Origin: Anagrus nilaparvatae
Taxonomy: Eukaryota; Arthropoda; Insecta; Hymenoptera; Mymaridae
Length of the DNA: 64,000 bases
NCBI GenBank assembly: GCA_022575985.1
Contig: JAKSXM010000272.1
Coordinates: 2,418,001-2,482,000, forward strand
Direction: 5' to 3'
The stretch's first letter is position 1; each line of letters opens with the position of its first letter. This document shows, piece after piece, positions 31,590 to 43,425 of this stretch. The position numbers and the translations under genes were made by a program. Below the pieces are notes generated by a model. It was not told where the DNA came from and searched no databases. It saw nothing but the letters and a program-made list of their open reading frames with translations.

Positions 31590-32024
31590 GTTAAAATTGT
31601 TATTAGTGAACATGTTCCATGATCTTTGGTTTTGTGACTGCACAAATCAGTTATAAGTGTTGTTTTTGTCAGCGAAGGTTAAAAAGATAGTCAAATGAAC
31701 GTATTCTTAATGTCATTATTACAAATGTCCACGGAATATTTTTAGAGTAAAAATTAAAATCTTTGATATAGTTTATAAAACATAAACGATAGGTCATTTG
31801 AACATAAAAAAAGTATTCATTTGACGTTACATATTAGTCGGATTTGAGTAACATTTTATGTAAGCGCAATTGGGCAAATGAACATCTTTTTATTGTCATT
31901 TTGACAGTAGTAACTCTTTGAAAAAAACTTATATTAAATTGGAAATATTTCATTCAGTTTATACAACAAATGGTCATTTGAACATAAACATAGTAACATT
32001 AAAAAGTAGTCGGATTTTACAAGG
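31590..32024. repeat. Satellite array of about 190-bp monomers, left part
   Basis: About two and a half monomers, each with TAGTCGGATTTTA..., TTTTGTCAGCGAAGGTTAAA, AATGTCATTATGAC, AAATCTTT.ATA.AGTTTAT and GGTCATTTGAACATAAA. It is preceded by the dispersed GAACATGTTCCATG motif at about 31612. The array resumes at 35188 after an inserted element. Confidence 0.75.
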
Positions 32025-33095
32025 GAACCTACCGAGGTGTCCCCCTCCCATTTTAATGAAACTTAAATATGTTGTAGAGGATCGAAAAACAATGTACACC
32101 TATATTTTTTTTTTGCTAAAAAACGGTTTGGATTCAATTTATTTATGTGGCTAAAAAACCAACCCTAATCTTGACCCTAAAAACCCCTTTTTTAGCTGTT
32201 TCTCTAAAAGTATTCAAGATAATGTAATAAAATCAACGAAATTTTTTTTAAGGAAAAACGGTTTTTAACGAATGATTTGTTTTTAGTTTAAATCTTGAGT
32301 TGGTAAAAGAAACTAGGTAAATCATGTCAATTTGCTCAAAACTGTGAAATAAACTTGACGTATTTCATGATTTTTGCGGTAATTTTAATATAAGGGTTAA
32401 ACTATCCGTAATTTACATTTAAAAATTTCTTTTTAACTCAAAATAATATTAAAATAAACAGTGGTATTAATTATTTTGAGGTCACTGATTACGATTAAAA
32501 TTTCAGAATTTCATTAGACATAACGATTTATCAAGTATTGCATTTAAAAATTTTTAAAAACTCAAGTATTTCTTATATTATATAAAAAAATTTGTAGTCA
32601 CGGCAAAAAATTTTAAATTTATGACATTCATATATTTTATACTCTCAGTTATAAAAAAAACGTTAATATATTTCAAGATTTTTGCGATAATTTGAATATA
32701 AGGTTGAAACTACCCCTATTTTTATCTTATTTTTCTTATTATAAGCCTGTTTTCAAACTCTGAAGCTACCCTGATGTTTTTTTTATTTATTTTATGTAGT
32801 GCCTAGTATATCAGATCTTTAAAAGTTGTTTCTCATTTTTACGTTAATAATTTGATCCATTAATTTAACAATTGAGGTTAAATTCTATTTAATACCTGAA
32901 TTTATTCAATATAGCTAATGAAATTATAGTGCATATAAAAATACATAATTAATAATTTTTTTATTAATTCTCATTTTGTATGTTCATTGTTTATACGTAG
33001 AAAAAAATGATTCTTGACACCATGAAAATTTTATTTTAGCTACAATTTGCAACCAGATATTTCGAAATGCTGATTTTTATTTAATGTAATCAAGC

Positions 33096-34364
33096 AGTAA
33101 TGTCAACAAGCAGTAATGGATGAAAATGATAACCCCAGTGAGTTCATCACGTCCAGTTCAGGTGTCCCTCAAGGCTCAGTCCTAGGGCCCATATTATTTT
33201 TAATCTATATGAATTCCATTATTGACTGTCTAACATTTTGCTTGTCAGAACTGTTTGTTGACGATTTGCAAATCTATATACAGAGTAAGGTTTCTTCTTA
33301 TGAAACTGCATTGGCTAATATGCAGAGTGATGTCAATGCTATCGTAGACTGGACAACAATTAATCGCTTAAAACTAAACCCTAATAAAATAAAAGTCATG
33401 AATTTTAGAACAGTTTTTCAGATAAATAATTTAGATACAATATATAATTCAAATATTCCTGCAATAATGGTTTCTAATGTATATATATCTTATTCAACAT
33501 CTGTGCTGAATTTAGGAGTAATTTTAACCCCAACATTAAATTGGTCACGGCACATAATGAAACTATCAAAAAATATTCATTACACTTTGCAACGATTACG
33601 ATTAAAATCAAGACTATTTTCCTTTGTTCTTCGTAAACTATTAGTATCTTCCTTAATCATTCCTTTCTTCGATTATTGTTGCCTAGTCTATGATGCTCTT
33701 GATGTTACTCTCATAGATAAAGTAGAAAGGATCTTAAACTTAGCTATAAGATTCATTTTTATAGTTTTGGGCGATATGAGCGAGTCTCAGTAACATCACT
33801 AAGAAATCAATTAGATTGGCTGACAGCAAAATCTCTTAGAAAATACTTTAAGTTAGTTTTTGTACATAGTTTAATATCACTCAAAAGGCCGCCTTATCTC
33901 TCTTCCCAGTTTAAAGAACCTGGTGAAGAAATAAGGCGTTCACAAAGGAATCTTCCTGGCACTTCCTTATCGGAGTTTCTACCACTTAATCATTCCCTAC
34001 CATCCTTTTATAGAACTGAGTTCTATAAAACCTCATTCTTTATTACAGCCATTACAGAGTGGAATAATTTACCGTTTACGTTAAAAGCATATACATTTAT
34101 AAATACATTCAAAATAAATATTATGAAGTATCTTCTATACCTACAAAAAACACCAGATCTTTAATCGTAATAAACTCATAGATCTATTATTGATATTTTT
34201 AATATTTTTATATTGTTGCTATTAATTATATTACATATTTTTTTCTATTAATGTATAACTTAATTAACTATTAATTTTTACTATTTCTTCTTTTTTACAT
34301 ATTATATATTTTATATTTTATATTTTACTTGTAAATTTATTACATTCATTATATATATATATAT

Positions 34365-34408
<44 letters not shown>

Positions 34409-34512
34409 CAAAGAATCTGTATGTACTATGTACAAATAATTACACTGTAAACTATTGTAAACTTTTGCGCATCGGCCACGCCTGCGCATAATAAATTCTT
34501 AAATAAATAAAT
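33096..34512 (+). mobile_element. 5'-truncated LINE nested in the TIR element
   Basis: RT fragment, decayed C-terminal coding region and a 3' end with poly-T at about 34371-34408 and a (TAAA)n tail at about 34496-34514. The left boundary is uncertain: CAAGCAGTAATG occurs twice just before it (about 33090 and 33105). Confidence 0.75.
33116..33793 (+). CDS. LINE reverse transcriptase fragment (Jockey/CR1-like)
   Basis: 225 codons. Contains SSGVPQGSVLGPILFLIYM, LFVDDLQIYI (catalytic DD, with V in the F/Y-x-D-D motif), INRLKLNPNKIKVMNF, LGVILTPTLNWSRHI and IIPFFDYCCLVYD. It therefore covers the RT palm from motif B to the thumb. The N-terminal fingers and endonuclease are missing through 5' truncation. 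The ORF stops at 33793; the expected C-terminal sequence (RNQLDWLTAKSLRKY, KTSFFITAITEWNNLP) follows in other frames to about 34160. Confidence 0.9.
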   Translation: MDENDNPSEFITSSSGVPQGSVLGPILFLIYMNSIIDCLTFCLSELFVDDLQIYIQSKVSSYETALANMQSDVNAIVDWTTINRLKLNPNKIKVMNFRTVFQINNLDTIYNSNIPAIMVSNVYISYSTSVLNLGVILTPTLNWSRHIMKLSKNIHYTLQRLRLKSRLFSFVLRKLLVSSLIIPFFDYCCLVYDALDVTLIDKVERILNLAIRFIFIVLGDMSESQ

Positions 34513-35187
34513 AAATCACATTTGTACCAACCTTGTTTAAAAAGACTTATGAATCGAGGCGATGATAACTGTTTATGCAACAATGATTGCATCGTATTAT
34601 ATTATTTCATAAAAATAAATTGAGATTTTCATTTTATAATTTAACATTGTCTGAAAAGTATCTGGCGAAATTCTTCTATATTTGGAAACCAAAGAAGTAT
34701 AATGTTTATATTTTCCCCGTTGTTCCTTCAGAAATTCTTAGGATCCCTATAATTGTATGTACTTGATGGTTTTTTTTACAACATCTGTGCAGTGTACAAT
34801 CTAAGAATCTGATACTAATACGTTTTTTGTTCTAGTATTTGTTAAGCAAACTTTTGTCAGCCATTCTTTAAAATGTTCTGTAAAAATCTTTTACTGTAAA
34901 AATGATTGAATAAGTTTTATTTTTAAGCAAATAGAATTTATTATATGAACCAGAAGTCAAAAAATGTCGTAGGTTTTATTACATTATCTTGAATACTTTT
35001 AAAGAAAAAGATAAAAAAGTTAATTTTAGGGTCAGTTTTTAACTTTCAACTTTAAAGGTAGTTTTTAGCCCTTAAAAATATTTTTTAGCAACAAAAAAAA
35101 AATATTGGTGTACATTGTTTTTTGATCCTCTAAAATATATTAAATTTGCATTAAAATCGGAGGGGGACACCTCGGGAGGTTCCCTTC

Positions 35188-35545
35188 TTAGTAAAAAGTT
35201 TTTGTAATCGAAGGTTAAAAAAATAGTAAAATAAACATTTTTTCAATGTCATTATGACCAAAGTAACAGTACATGGAAAATTTTTATAGTAAAACTAAAA
35301 TCTTTTATACAGTTTATAGAACGTAAATAAAAAGTCATTCGGACATAAAATTAGTATTAACATAAATTATTAACACAAGTCATAAACTTAGTCGGATTTT
35401 AGTGAAAATTTTTGTCAGCGAAGATTAATAAGTTGGCCAAATGAAAATCTTTTTAATGTCATACTGACAGAAGTAATCCTTTATATTTAAAATAAAATCT
35501 TTCATACAGTTTATGAAACATGGGCATATAAACATAATGTAGTCT
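35188..35545. repeat. Satellite array of about 190-bp monomers, right part
   Basis: Continues the array of 31590-32024: two monomers with AGTCGGATTTTAGTGAAAAT, TTTGTCAGCGAAGATTAA and AATGTCATACTGACAG. Confidence 0.75.
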
Positions 35546-35559
35546 GTAATAAAAAAAAT

Positions 35560-36150
35560 GATGCGCTAAGCGTTACACTAAGAAAGTAGTACTAAAAAAA
35601 TGACAAGTCAAGCTTTATGCTAACTTTACCTAAGGAAAAATTCTGTAGTAAAAAAACGTCAAATCAAAGCCAGTGCTCTTTTAAAATCCTCACGTCAAAC
35701 ATTAAAGTAAGATAACTTTAGGAAGTAGTATTTAATAAAAAAAAGGACATATCATGCATTACACTAACATAGCCTTATTTAGGCTTATTTAGATGTCTAT
35801 GGTAATAAAAATGACATGTAAAACATAAACTAAGGAAGTGGTCTATAAAAAAAACCGATACCTTAAGCTTTACATTAATATAACCTAAGAATGTATCATA
35901 AAAAAACGGAACCTCAAACTTTACGCTAACAGAAGCTGAGGAAGTGGTTTTAGAATAAAAAATCAACACGTTAAGAATTAAACATAATCTGAGGAAGTAT
36001 TTTATAATAAAATGTTGACACGATAAGCATTAAAATAAAAAATGACATAAACTAACATAACCTAAGGAAGTAGTCTGAAATAAAAAAAATGACAAGTTAA
36101 GAATTACATTATTACAACCTAAGAAAGTATTATAAAAACAGAAATCCAAG
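35560..36150. repeat. Tandem array of short, diverged units (about 60-75 bp)
   Basis: About eight to ten units with the pattern CTAAGGAAGTAGT, an A-rich run, AATGACA and TTAAG.ATTACA. Spacing between AAGTAGT/AAGTGGT blocks is roughly 60-75 bases. It is unrelated to the adjoining satellite by eye. Confidence 0.6.
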
Positions 36151-37139
36151 CCTTATCTAACTGCTCCTCCTAGAATTAAAATATATGTTAAAATATTTTA
36201 CATTTTCTTATTTGAAGATTTTGATCTGTCATGTAAGCCTGCGAAGTAAATAAGCAATACTTATGTACGTTCGCATAAGTTCTTTCAATGATCTAAATAA
36301 GTAAAAGACACAACCCTGACTTGAGAACGCAGTACGAAGTTACTGCGAGGGCTGTAGGCTACTGAGAAAGTATTAGAAAAAACCAATATTAATTAAAATT
36401 AATAAAAAATTTATTAAAAAAAAAAAATTTTAAATTGAATTTTACAATTACATTATTATTGTTTATTGTTGCTACGTAGCGACAAAAATAATAATAATTT
36501 TATTATGAATTGAGTGATCATCATTAAAAAAAAAGTTTTTAAAAGAAAAGGACGTAAATAAAATTAAATAAAAAAAAAAAATTAATACGGAGAAAATAAT
36601 TAATTTAATTTGTAATCAAAATTATTTTTTTTAACATTTTAATTTTTTTATTTAAAAAAAAAATTAAATGATTTAATATTCTCAAGATCATCTAATTTGA
36701 ACCAAGAGAAAAAATTATCTAACCTATAATTTAAAAAAAAGTTTTAAAAAATAAGTATGTTCTAAAACTAAATAAGGTCTTGTATCATTTGGTAATTATA
36801 AATTTTTATTTTTATAACCTTAAAAATTTGTTTTTATTAAAGTCAAAAATAAGTTAAAATAAATTTTTTAAAGATTTAATTTTAATTTTAATTTAATATA
36901 TTAAAAAAAAAAGATAATAGTTTGTTAAATTTGAATTGTTACAATAAATATAAAATTTTTTGTTTTGAATTAAAATCATTTTCTCATTATTTTTTTACTA
37001 ATTTATCTAACTTACTATACTGATTTATCTAATTTACTATGTTGGTGTTCTTTAAATAGACTTGACATTAATCCCAAAAAATGTTTTATTATTTTTTGCA
37101 GTCGTTAAAGTAAATTTATTGAATTTAATATTATCTGAT
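36151..37139. other. AT-rich region, nothing recognised
   Basis: Mostly A- and T-runs. A slightly GC-richer patch at 36310-36370 (ACTTGAGAACGCAGTACG) shows no coding or RNA structure I can support. Confidence 0.5.
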
Positions 37140-37442
37140 TACAGATCTTGGTGTCATTGTGGATTGTAAACTAACCTTTGATAATCATGTTACTTCAGCA
37201 ACTGCTAAAGCCAATAGATCTTGAGGATTTATTAGGAGACATTCAAATTCATTTAGTGTAGAAACTATAAAAACTTTGTATTATATTTTAGTGAAATCTA
37301 AAATTATGTATGACTCTTGTATATGCAGGCCTATCTTTAAAAACTCAATTGACAGACTTGAAAAAATCAATCATAAATTCATTAGATTTTTAGCTTTTCA
37401 GTCTGGGTCATCTATGCACACACTTGATCATAGCTATTCTTA
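37140..37442 (+). pseudogene. LINE RT C-terminal fragment
   Basis: The plus-strand frame reads DLGVIVDCKLTFDNHV, then FIRRHSNSFSVETIKTLY and DRLEKINHKFIRFLAF, the thumb region after the RT catalytic site of Jockey/CR1-type LINEs. One internal stop (after ANRS). No ends recognised. Confidence 0.75.
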
Positions 37443-39551
37443 AAATGCTCTAAAATTCAAAGTCCCTACTATAAATTCTAGTATGAATACAAATGATAAG
37501 TAAAAATATGTTGTTCCAATTTTGATTTTTTTCGAATTCTCAGCCACCCATTTGCTTTTTATTTTCTGGACGCCTATATTTAAGTAGGTAGTTAAATTTC
37601 ACTCAAAATCCGAATCTGACCATATTTTTTTGGAAAAACCTCAGGAAAGCCGGAAAATTGGAAAAACTAAAGAAATCTTTCACATACAAAAGTAGTTAAG
37701 TATAAATGATAAACCTCTTTTTTTTTTTTAATATTCTTATCAGTAATATATATAGAAGTTTGAAGCGATTTTTATGTGTAAAGTAAAAAATGCAGTTCAT
37801 AGTTTCTGTTTTGCTTTTCTGTAGACGGCTGTTTTTTATTTTTTATTGGATTCTGATCTTGTCGTAAGTGAGTGAACCCTGACATTGATGCTAGAGTGAG
37901 TGAGATGATTCCTCGCCTTTTGTTATGTGACAGTAATTTGAATATTAATTCCTTTTTAATAAATTAAATCATCATTGCGTTTGTTTTTTGTTTTCTAGGT
38001 TTTTGAAATTTTGGTATAAAATAACTACAGATGCCGCTTTGCAAATTTTTTTAAATTTGCTAATTTTTTGACATTGATTTGGAAAAATTTTGATGAATTT
38101 AATGTTTTTATTTGATTTTTAATTGGTAAAATGCATAAATATTTTTAGATTATTTCGCTTAGTTAAAATTTTTTAGTGACTTACCGAAAATATTAAATTT
38201 TGATCCTATCGTAAATTGCTGGAAATTTATTTGACATTGATTCTTGTAACCTGTTGAAAATCGTCGTAATTTTAGGTAGCTAAATGATCGAATTGTTTTC
38301 ACTTATCCAAAATTTAGAGAGAAGTCAGCTGGTTGAATTTTTGGGGTATACTATTACCTACCGAAGACATTGAATTTTAATGGATTGATTGGATATTGCT
38401 GGAAATTGATATGAGTTTAAATCCTTTAAACCTGTCAGAAATTGTTATTATTTTGTGTAGTTAGGTGATCGAATTATTTTTATTAAACCGGAAAATAAAG
38501 AAAAATTAACATGTTAAATTTTCGGGTTTTTTTAAATTTTTTGAAATTGAAAAAATTTTGTTTTGAAAATTTGGTGCTTGTTTTTGTCGATAGGGATCAT
38601 TTGCCCTTTTGTTTAAAACAAATTCGGTTACCTTTATAGGGACTCGGGAAGTAATTTTGAATTGTGTTTAGTATCATATTAACCCAGCGAGTTATTTCAG
38701 GGACTTATAGTAATTCAGGTTTAGGGAATCAAAATAGTTTGGGTTTAGAATCTTAACAACTAGTAAGGTGATAATTACAAATTACAACAATAGAAAATTG
38801 TATTGTAATGTTGAAAAACATTTGTATTATATCTAGTCCTCATTTGGAAGTAAACATGTTCCATGCATTTAGGTTGTGTTTACACAAACTGGTTATAAGT
38901 TTTTTTGTAATAAAAATGGTTAATAGAGATTCAAATAACTGTTCCAGATTTAGTCGATTTAAGAAATCGACGTAAAAAATATGACGTAAGTGTCTACGGT
39001 TATTATTAGAAACATGTAAACGATTGCAGCAGCAGCAGCAGCAATAAATGGACCACTGATTTTATTGAAAAATAACTTGTTTCAGAGACGAAAAGAAGCC
39101 GTGATTGGGGGAAAATGGAAAAAATGAAGTTAAATTTAATTTTTTGTTTTTGATAGTACGATCTGAGTAAATTTTTTATATTTATTATTATTCACTGTTA
39201 TCATTACTACTGAAACGTTTTTTTTTCGGATTTTTGCGCACACTTTTATCGGCGTTTCTGCTTTGCTATCCCCGTAGATTAGCACCACCGCTGCCACCCT
39301 TTTGATTGCTTTCGTTTTGTTTTTTTTTAGCGTAAAACTTTCAAGCTTCTCATTTGTTTTTGCTTTTTTTTTCGTAAAAAAAAGTATGCATGCAGCATCA
39401 GGTGATGTTATTTCTTTTGCGCTTTGTTGACATAGCTGTTCAATAATATATTATTATCAGTGCCTGGATTCGAAATATTGTAAATTTTTTAGTTATTTAT
39501 TGATTAAAATTATATATTTTTATGTATCGATCTTTTGTTTTTTGTTTTTTT

Positions 39552-39776
39552 TTAGTCATTGAGTAGTATTGATTTTTTCGTGGGAAATCGGTGGTTCATT
39601 GGGAAAGTCCGTGGAAAATGCGATTTTTTTTTGTATTTTTTTTTTTGAGACAGGACATCTTTTTGTCTCTTTTTAGATTTGATTTTTGGCTGGGCGTGAA
39701 TTTTCTTTTTTTCTTGCTGTAATTCATTTAAATAAGAAGTAGACTGTATAGTAATTGAACTCACCTTAATGCTCAA
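39552..39776 (-). CDS. Lysine-rich hypothetical segment in the long-TIR element
   Basis: Minus-strand open frame with SYLNELQQEKKKIHAQPKIK and further basic residues. It may be part of the same coding unit as the coiled-coil region upstream (40010-40351), but T-runs on the other strand produce lysine codons by chance, so coding is uncertain. No domain. Confidence 0.25.
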   Translation of the reverse strand: MSIKVSSITIQSTSYLNELQQEKKKIHAQPKIKSKKRQKDVLSQKKKYKKKSHFPRTFPMNHRFPTKKSILLND

Positions 39777-40009
39777 AAATACCGAAATTCCAGGAATTAA
39801 AATAGTAATAACAAGAAATCACTTTTTTTTACAAATATTGAAAAGATATTTTATTCATTCAAATATCAAACCTTTTAATGCTTCAAACTATTGCAAAAAA
39901 TCTCGACAGAAATCCAAACATATACAAACAATTAACATTTCAAAAGTCACAAAATGAAAAATAATACCAACAATGTTTATTTTTTATGCGTCTTTTCTCG
40001 GGCGTCACT

Positions 40010-40351
40010 CAAGATGTCTATAATCTTCCTTTTTTCTTTTTTTCACTGCTGCCTAGCTGGAATCCTAGATTCATGCCCTCAATAGCATCAGTCAGCCATT
40101 TATTCTGTTGGGCAATTTCCCTATCTTTGTTTATTTTTTCTGATATCCATATCTCAAGCCTCTCCTTTTCAAGCTCTGCCAGTCGATACCTCCTTGTATG
40201 TCAAACTTGAAATTTCCCATTGCTTCACTTTTTTCTTCATATTTTGAATCTCTGTTTGATCTCTGTTTGCTGATTTCTCAAGGCTTCTTATTTTGTCCTT
40301 CAGATTTTCTAATTTGTGTTTCATTACTCGTTTGTAGGTTGAGAAGCTCAT
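40010..40351 (-). pseudogene. Coiled-coil protein remnant in the long-TIR element
   Basis: The minus-strand frame from 40351 reads KLENLKDKIRSLEKSANRDQ and KKKVKQWEISS. After a one-base shift it reads LAELEKERLEIWISEKINKD, REIAQQNKWLTDAIEGMNLG and a stop at about 40016. Heptad-like L, I and K/E spacing indicates a coiled coil of about 100 residues. It lies inside the 3.7-kb inverted-repeat element and is its only convincing coding remnant. No family recognised; the frameshift makes this copy inactive. Confidence 0.5.
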
Positions 40352-41212
40352 TTTTTTTCTGGATTCGGTGCAACAGTAATTATAATAATACTAAACGTTA
40401 GTCAGAAAATAAATGGATACTTTTTAAATGAATCATATGAAGCGAAGGTGATTAGGTGATTAAATTATTTTAATTAAACCAAAATTTTGAGAGAAAAATT
40501 AACAGATTAAATATTTGGGGTTTTGAAAATTTTTTGAAATTAAAAAATTTTTTTGACAATTTGAAATCTGTGATGCTTTTTTTTATATTTATATAGCAAT
40601 GTTGGTGGTCTATATGTGTATGCTCCATATGCAAGTAAGTATATGCATTTACATATATATATACAAAATATATATATAATTAATAATATGATTATTAATC
40701 TTGTTTGGTATAATAATTTTTCTAAAAAAAAAAAAAATAATATTTAGATATATATATACAGTACAAGAAGTGTATACTTCATGTGACGTAAGGAAAAAAA
40801 AGAGACCTTGCACTACATGTGTGATGCAGAGAATCGTTTTTTTTGTTTTGAGTAAATTTCGGGTATATTTGTATTGTTTTTTTATCACTTGTCCAATATA
40901 TAATACGGAAAAGCATGTTAATATGCAAATTTGCTGCCCGTAACTTTAAATAAAAATTTTTTGCTGACAAAATTTATTGTTTTTTAATCGTAATATGTAT
41001 TCAAGAGGTTTATCATTTATACTTAACTACTTTTGTATTTGAAAGATTTTTTTAGTTTTTCCAATTTTCCGCTTTCCTCAGGTTTTTCCAAAAAAATATG
41101 GTCAGATTCGGATTTTGAGTGAAATTTAACTACCTACTTAAATATAGGCGTCCAGAAAATAAAAAGCAAACAGGTGGCTGAGAATTAAAAAAAAATCAAA
41201 ATTGGAAAACAT

Positions 41213-41435
41213 ATTTTTACGTACCAAATACAGTACAATTGGTATTTTTTAAATTCAAGACATCGATCTCAGACTTGGGTTAAAATAGCTAAGAAATACA
41301 GATGTATTATTTTGAGTTTTGGTTTTAATTTATAAATATCTTAGACGCTATTTGGCTCATATTTCACTGAATAAACGCACTTTATACAGAAATTTTTTTT
41401 TTTTTTATATAACATCAACTAGCACGTAAGGAATG
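41213..41435. other. AT-rich spacer
   Basis: Sequence between the long-TIR element and the roughly 137-bp array; nothing recognised. Confidence 0.4.
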
Positions 41436-42870
41436 TGACATAGTCAGGGGCATTATTGAAAGAAGAAAAAAATAACTCCTAGGGGCCAATTGAGCCTATC
41501 CGTCCTAAAATAAAATTCTTATGTAAAAGTAATTAACGAGGATAAAAATGGACTCTGGAGATAAAAAATGGGTCCCGCATGATATAATAAATACCAACAG
41601 ATAGAATTAGCTATCCAGGGGCCCATTGCGTCTAATCAGAAAAAATGAAATCTCGCTGTATAGAATTATTTCCAGGGATAAAAATGGGCTATAAGGGTAA
41701 AAAATAGGTTCAGCAGCATAAAATAAATAACAACTGATAAAGTCGTCCATCCTAGGTCGTATTGGGCGCAATCAGAAAAAAATGAGATCATGCGGTAAAA
41801 ATCGATCTCCAGGGATAAAAGTGGACTATAAAGGTACATAATTGCTCCAACAGTATAAAGCAAATAATGACTGAGAAAATCGTTCATCCTGGGGCCTATT
41901 GGGCATAATCAGGAAAAAATGAAATCCTGATGATCAGGAATTTTAAACATCAGGATTTAATTTTTTTAACCAATGGGCTCTTGGATGGCTAATTTTATCC
42001 TTAGGTATTCATTGTATCCGGATGGATGTATTTTTACCACTATAATTCATTTTCATTCTTAAAGATCAATTTATATATCGGGATTTGATTTTTTTCTGAT
42101 TGGGCCCAGGATGGACGATTTTATCAGTTTTTATTTGTTTAATCCTAGTAGATTCTGTACACTTATAATACATTTTCTTCCTTAGTGGTAGATTTGTACA
42201 GCGGGATCTCATTTTTTTGCGATTGGGCCCAATAGGACCCAGGATTGACGACTTAATCAGTTGTTCTTTGCTTTATCCTGGTGGACGAATTTTGTTATCC
42301 CTGGGGATAGATTTAAACAGCGAGAATTTTTCTGTTGGGCTCAATAGACTTCAGGATGATCAATTTTATCCGTTGTTATTTGTTTTATCTTTCTAGCCCC
42401 ATTATTCACCCCTAAATTTGATTTTCATCCCTGGGGATTGATTTATTAATCAGGATTTTATTTTTTCCTATTTTATACATTGTTATTTGTTTTATCTTGA
42501 TGACCCAATTTTTACTTCTAAAGTCAATTTTCATCCCTAAAGATCAATTTATACATCAGGAATTCATTTTAAATCAATTGGGCCCAAGGAATAGGCCGAT
42601 GTACCCTTATAGATCATTTTCTTCCCCGGGGATCGATTTGTACAGCGGGATCTCATTTTTTTCCGATTGGGCCCAATAGGACCCAGAATGGATGACTTTA
42701 TCATTTGTTATTAATTTTAAGCTGCTGAACCTATTTTTTACCCTTATAGTCTATTTTCATCCCTGGAAATCGATTTGTACAGCAAGTTTTTTTCTAATCA
42801 GGCCCAATGGGCCCTTGGATAGCTAGTGCTAACTGTTGGTATTTATTTTATCATGTGTGACCCATTTTTT
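41436..42870. repeat. Tandem array of about 137-bp units that reverses orientation
   Basis: Units carry CCAGGGATAAAAATGGGC, AAATAAATAACAACTGATAA, GGCCTATTGGGC.CAATCAGA and AAAATGA.ATC. TCCAGGGATA recurs 137 bases apart (41671, 41808). About four units read in one direction to about 41930; then about seven read as the complement (TTTTTTCCGATTGGGCCCAA, TCATCCCTGGGGATTGA) to about 42870. Confidence 0.8.
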
Positions 42871-43425
42871 GTAAGAAGGGAGAGTAGAGCTGGCTGCCGA
42901 TCCGCAGGAGACAGATGAAATAGAAAGTGCTATTTACTGTCTCCGTATGTCATACATAGAGTGCGTTTTTCTAAGGTTTTTCGCGCCTCTTTTAAAACAT
43001 AGAGTTGTAGAAATATTGTTGTAGAATTTTGTAGAATTGTCAGCATGGCTCCTATTAAAAAGTCGGACCTTGGACCGCAATTGGTCTTTCCAAATCCTAA
43101 AAAGCTTAAAGATAATTGAGTTTGAGAAACGGTTGTTGAAGTTCCACCAACCCTGTATATTCCTTCTAATCCTACAGATACACTAAAAATTCATCTGCAT
43201 ACGTCTCCAAACCTAAAAAATTATTTCCATTAAAGGTAAAAGCGGTATATATCTCAATATATATATATCGACTTCCGAGAAAATAAAAGCAAAAAATGCG
43301 GTTTGGACCGCTTGTGCAAATTGTTGGTGACCTCCGTATAACGAATTGTTCTAAGAGGTTAAACAAACGCATATATATATATACATTTTACTCCATTAAA
43401 ATCAAGGGGGGGGGGTATTGTTTGT
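42871..43425. other. Mixed region with a short possible ORF start
   Basis: Less AT-rich than its surroundings. An ATG at 43045 opens 24 codons (MAPIKKSDLGPQLVFPNPKK...) before a stop. That looks protein-like, but I cannot extend it. (AT)n runs lie at about 43257 and 43371. Confidence 0.3.

Larger units (their letters stand above)
32025..35187. mobile_element. TIR element in satellite, TTA target duplication
   Basis: Left end CAAGGGAACCTACCGAGGTG, right end its near complement (CACCTCGGGAGGTTCCCTTC); similarity continues inward about 100 bases (ATTGTACACC/GGTGTACATTG). TTA at 32022-32024 repeats at 35188-35190. Removing the element plus one TTA restores the satellite consensus seen in neighbouring monomers. 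A 3-bp TTA duplication suits PIF/Harbinger, but no transposase is present; the interior holds a LINE fragment. Confidence 0.8.
37508..41212. mobile_element. 3.7-kb element with about 200-bp terminal inverted repeats
   Basis: 37508-37722 is complementary to 41000-41212 (shared blocks TTTGCTTTTTATTTTCTGGA, TTAAGTAGGTAGTTAAATTT and TACTTAACTACTTTTGTA with their mates). Identity is high, so the arms are young or co-evolving. The interior holds repeated subterminal units (GGTAGCTAAATGATCGAATT near 38280, 38460 and 40455), a CAG microsatellite at about 39028 and a minus-strand coding remnant. Superfamily not recognised; no target duplication found. Confidence 0.8.

Noticed and set aside
39020..39050. 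CAG repeat considered as a coding polyglutamine tract.
   Set aside because: No open frame extends on either side; recorded only as a microsatellite.
40701..40970. Overlapping ORFs on both strands around 40.8 kb.
   Set aside because: Low-complexity AT and poly-A/T translations inside the long-TIR element.
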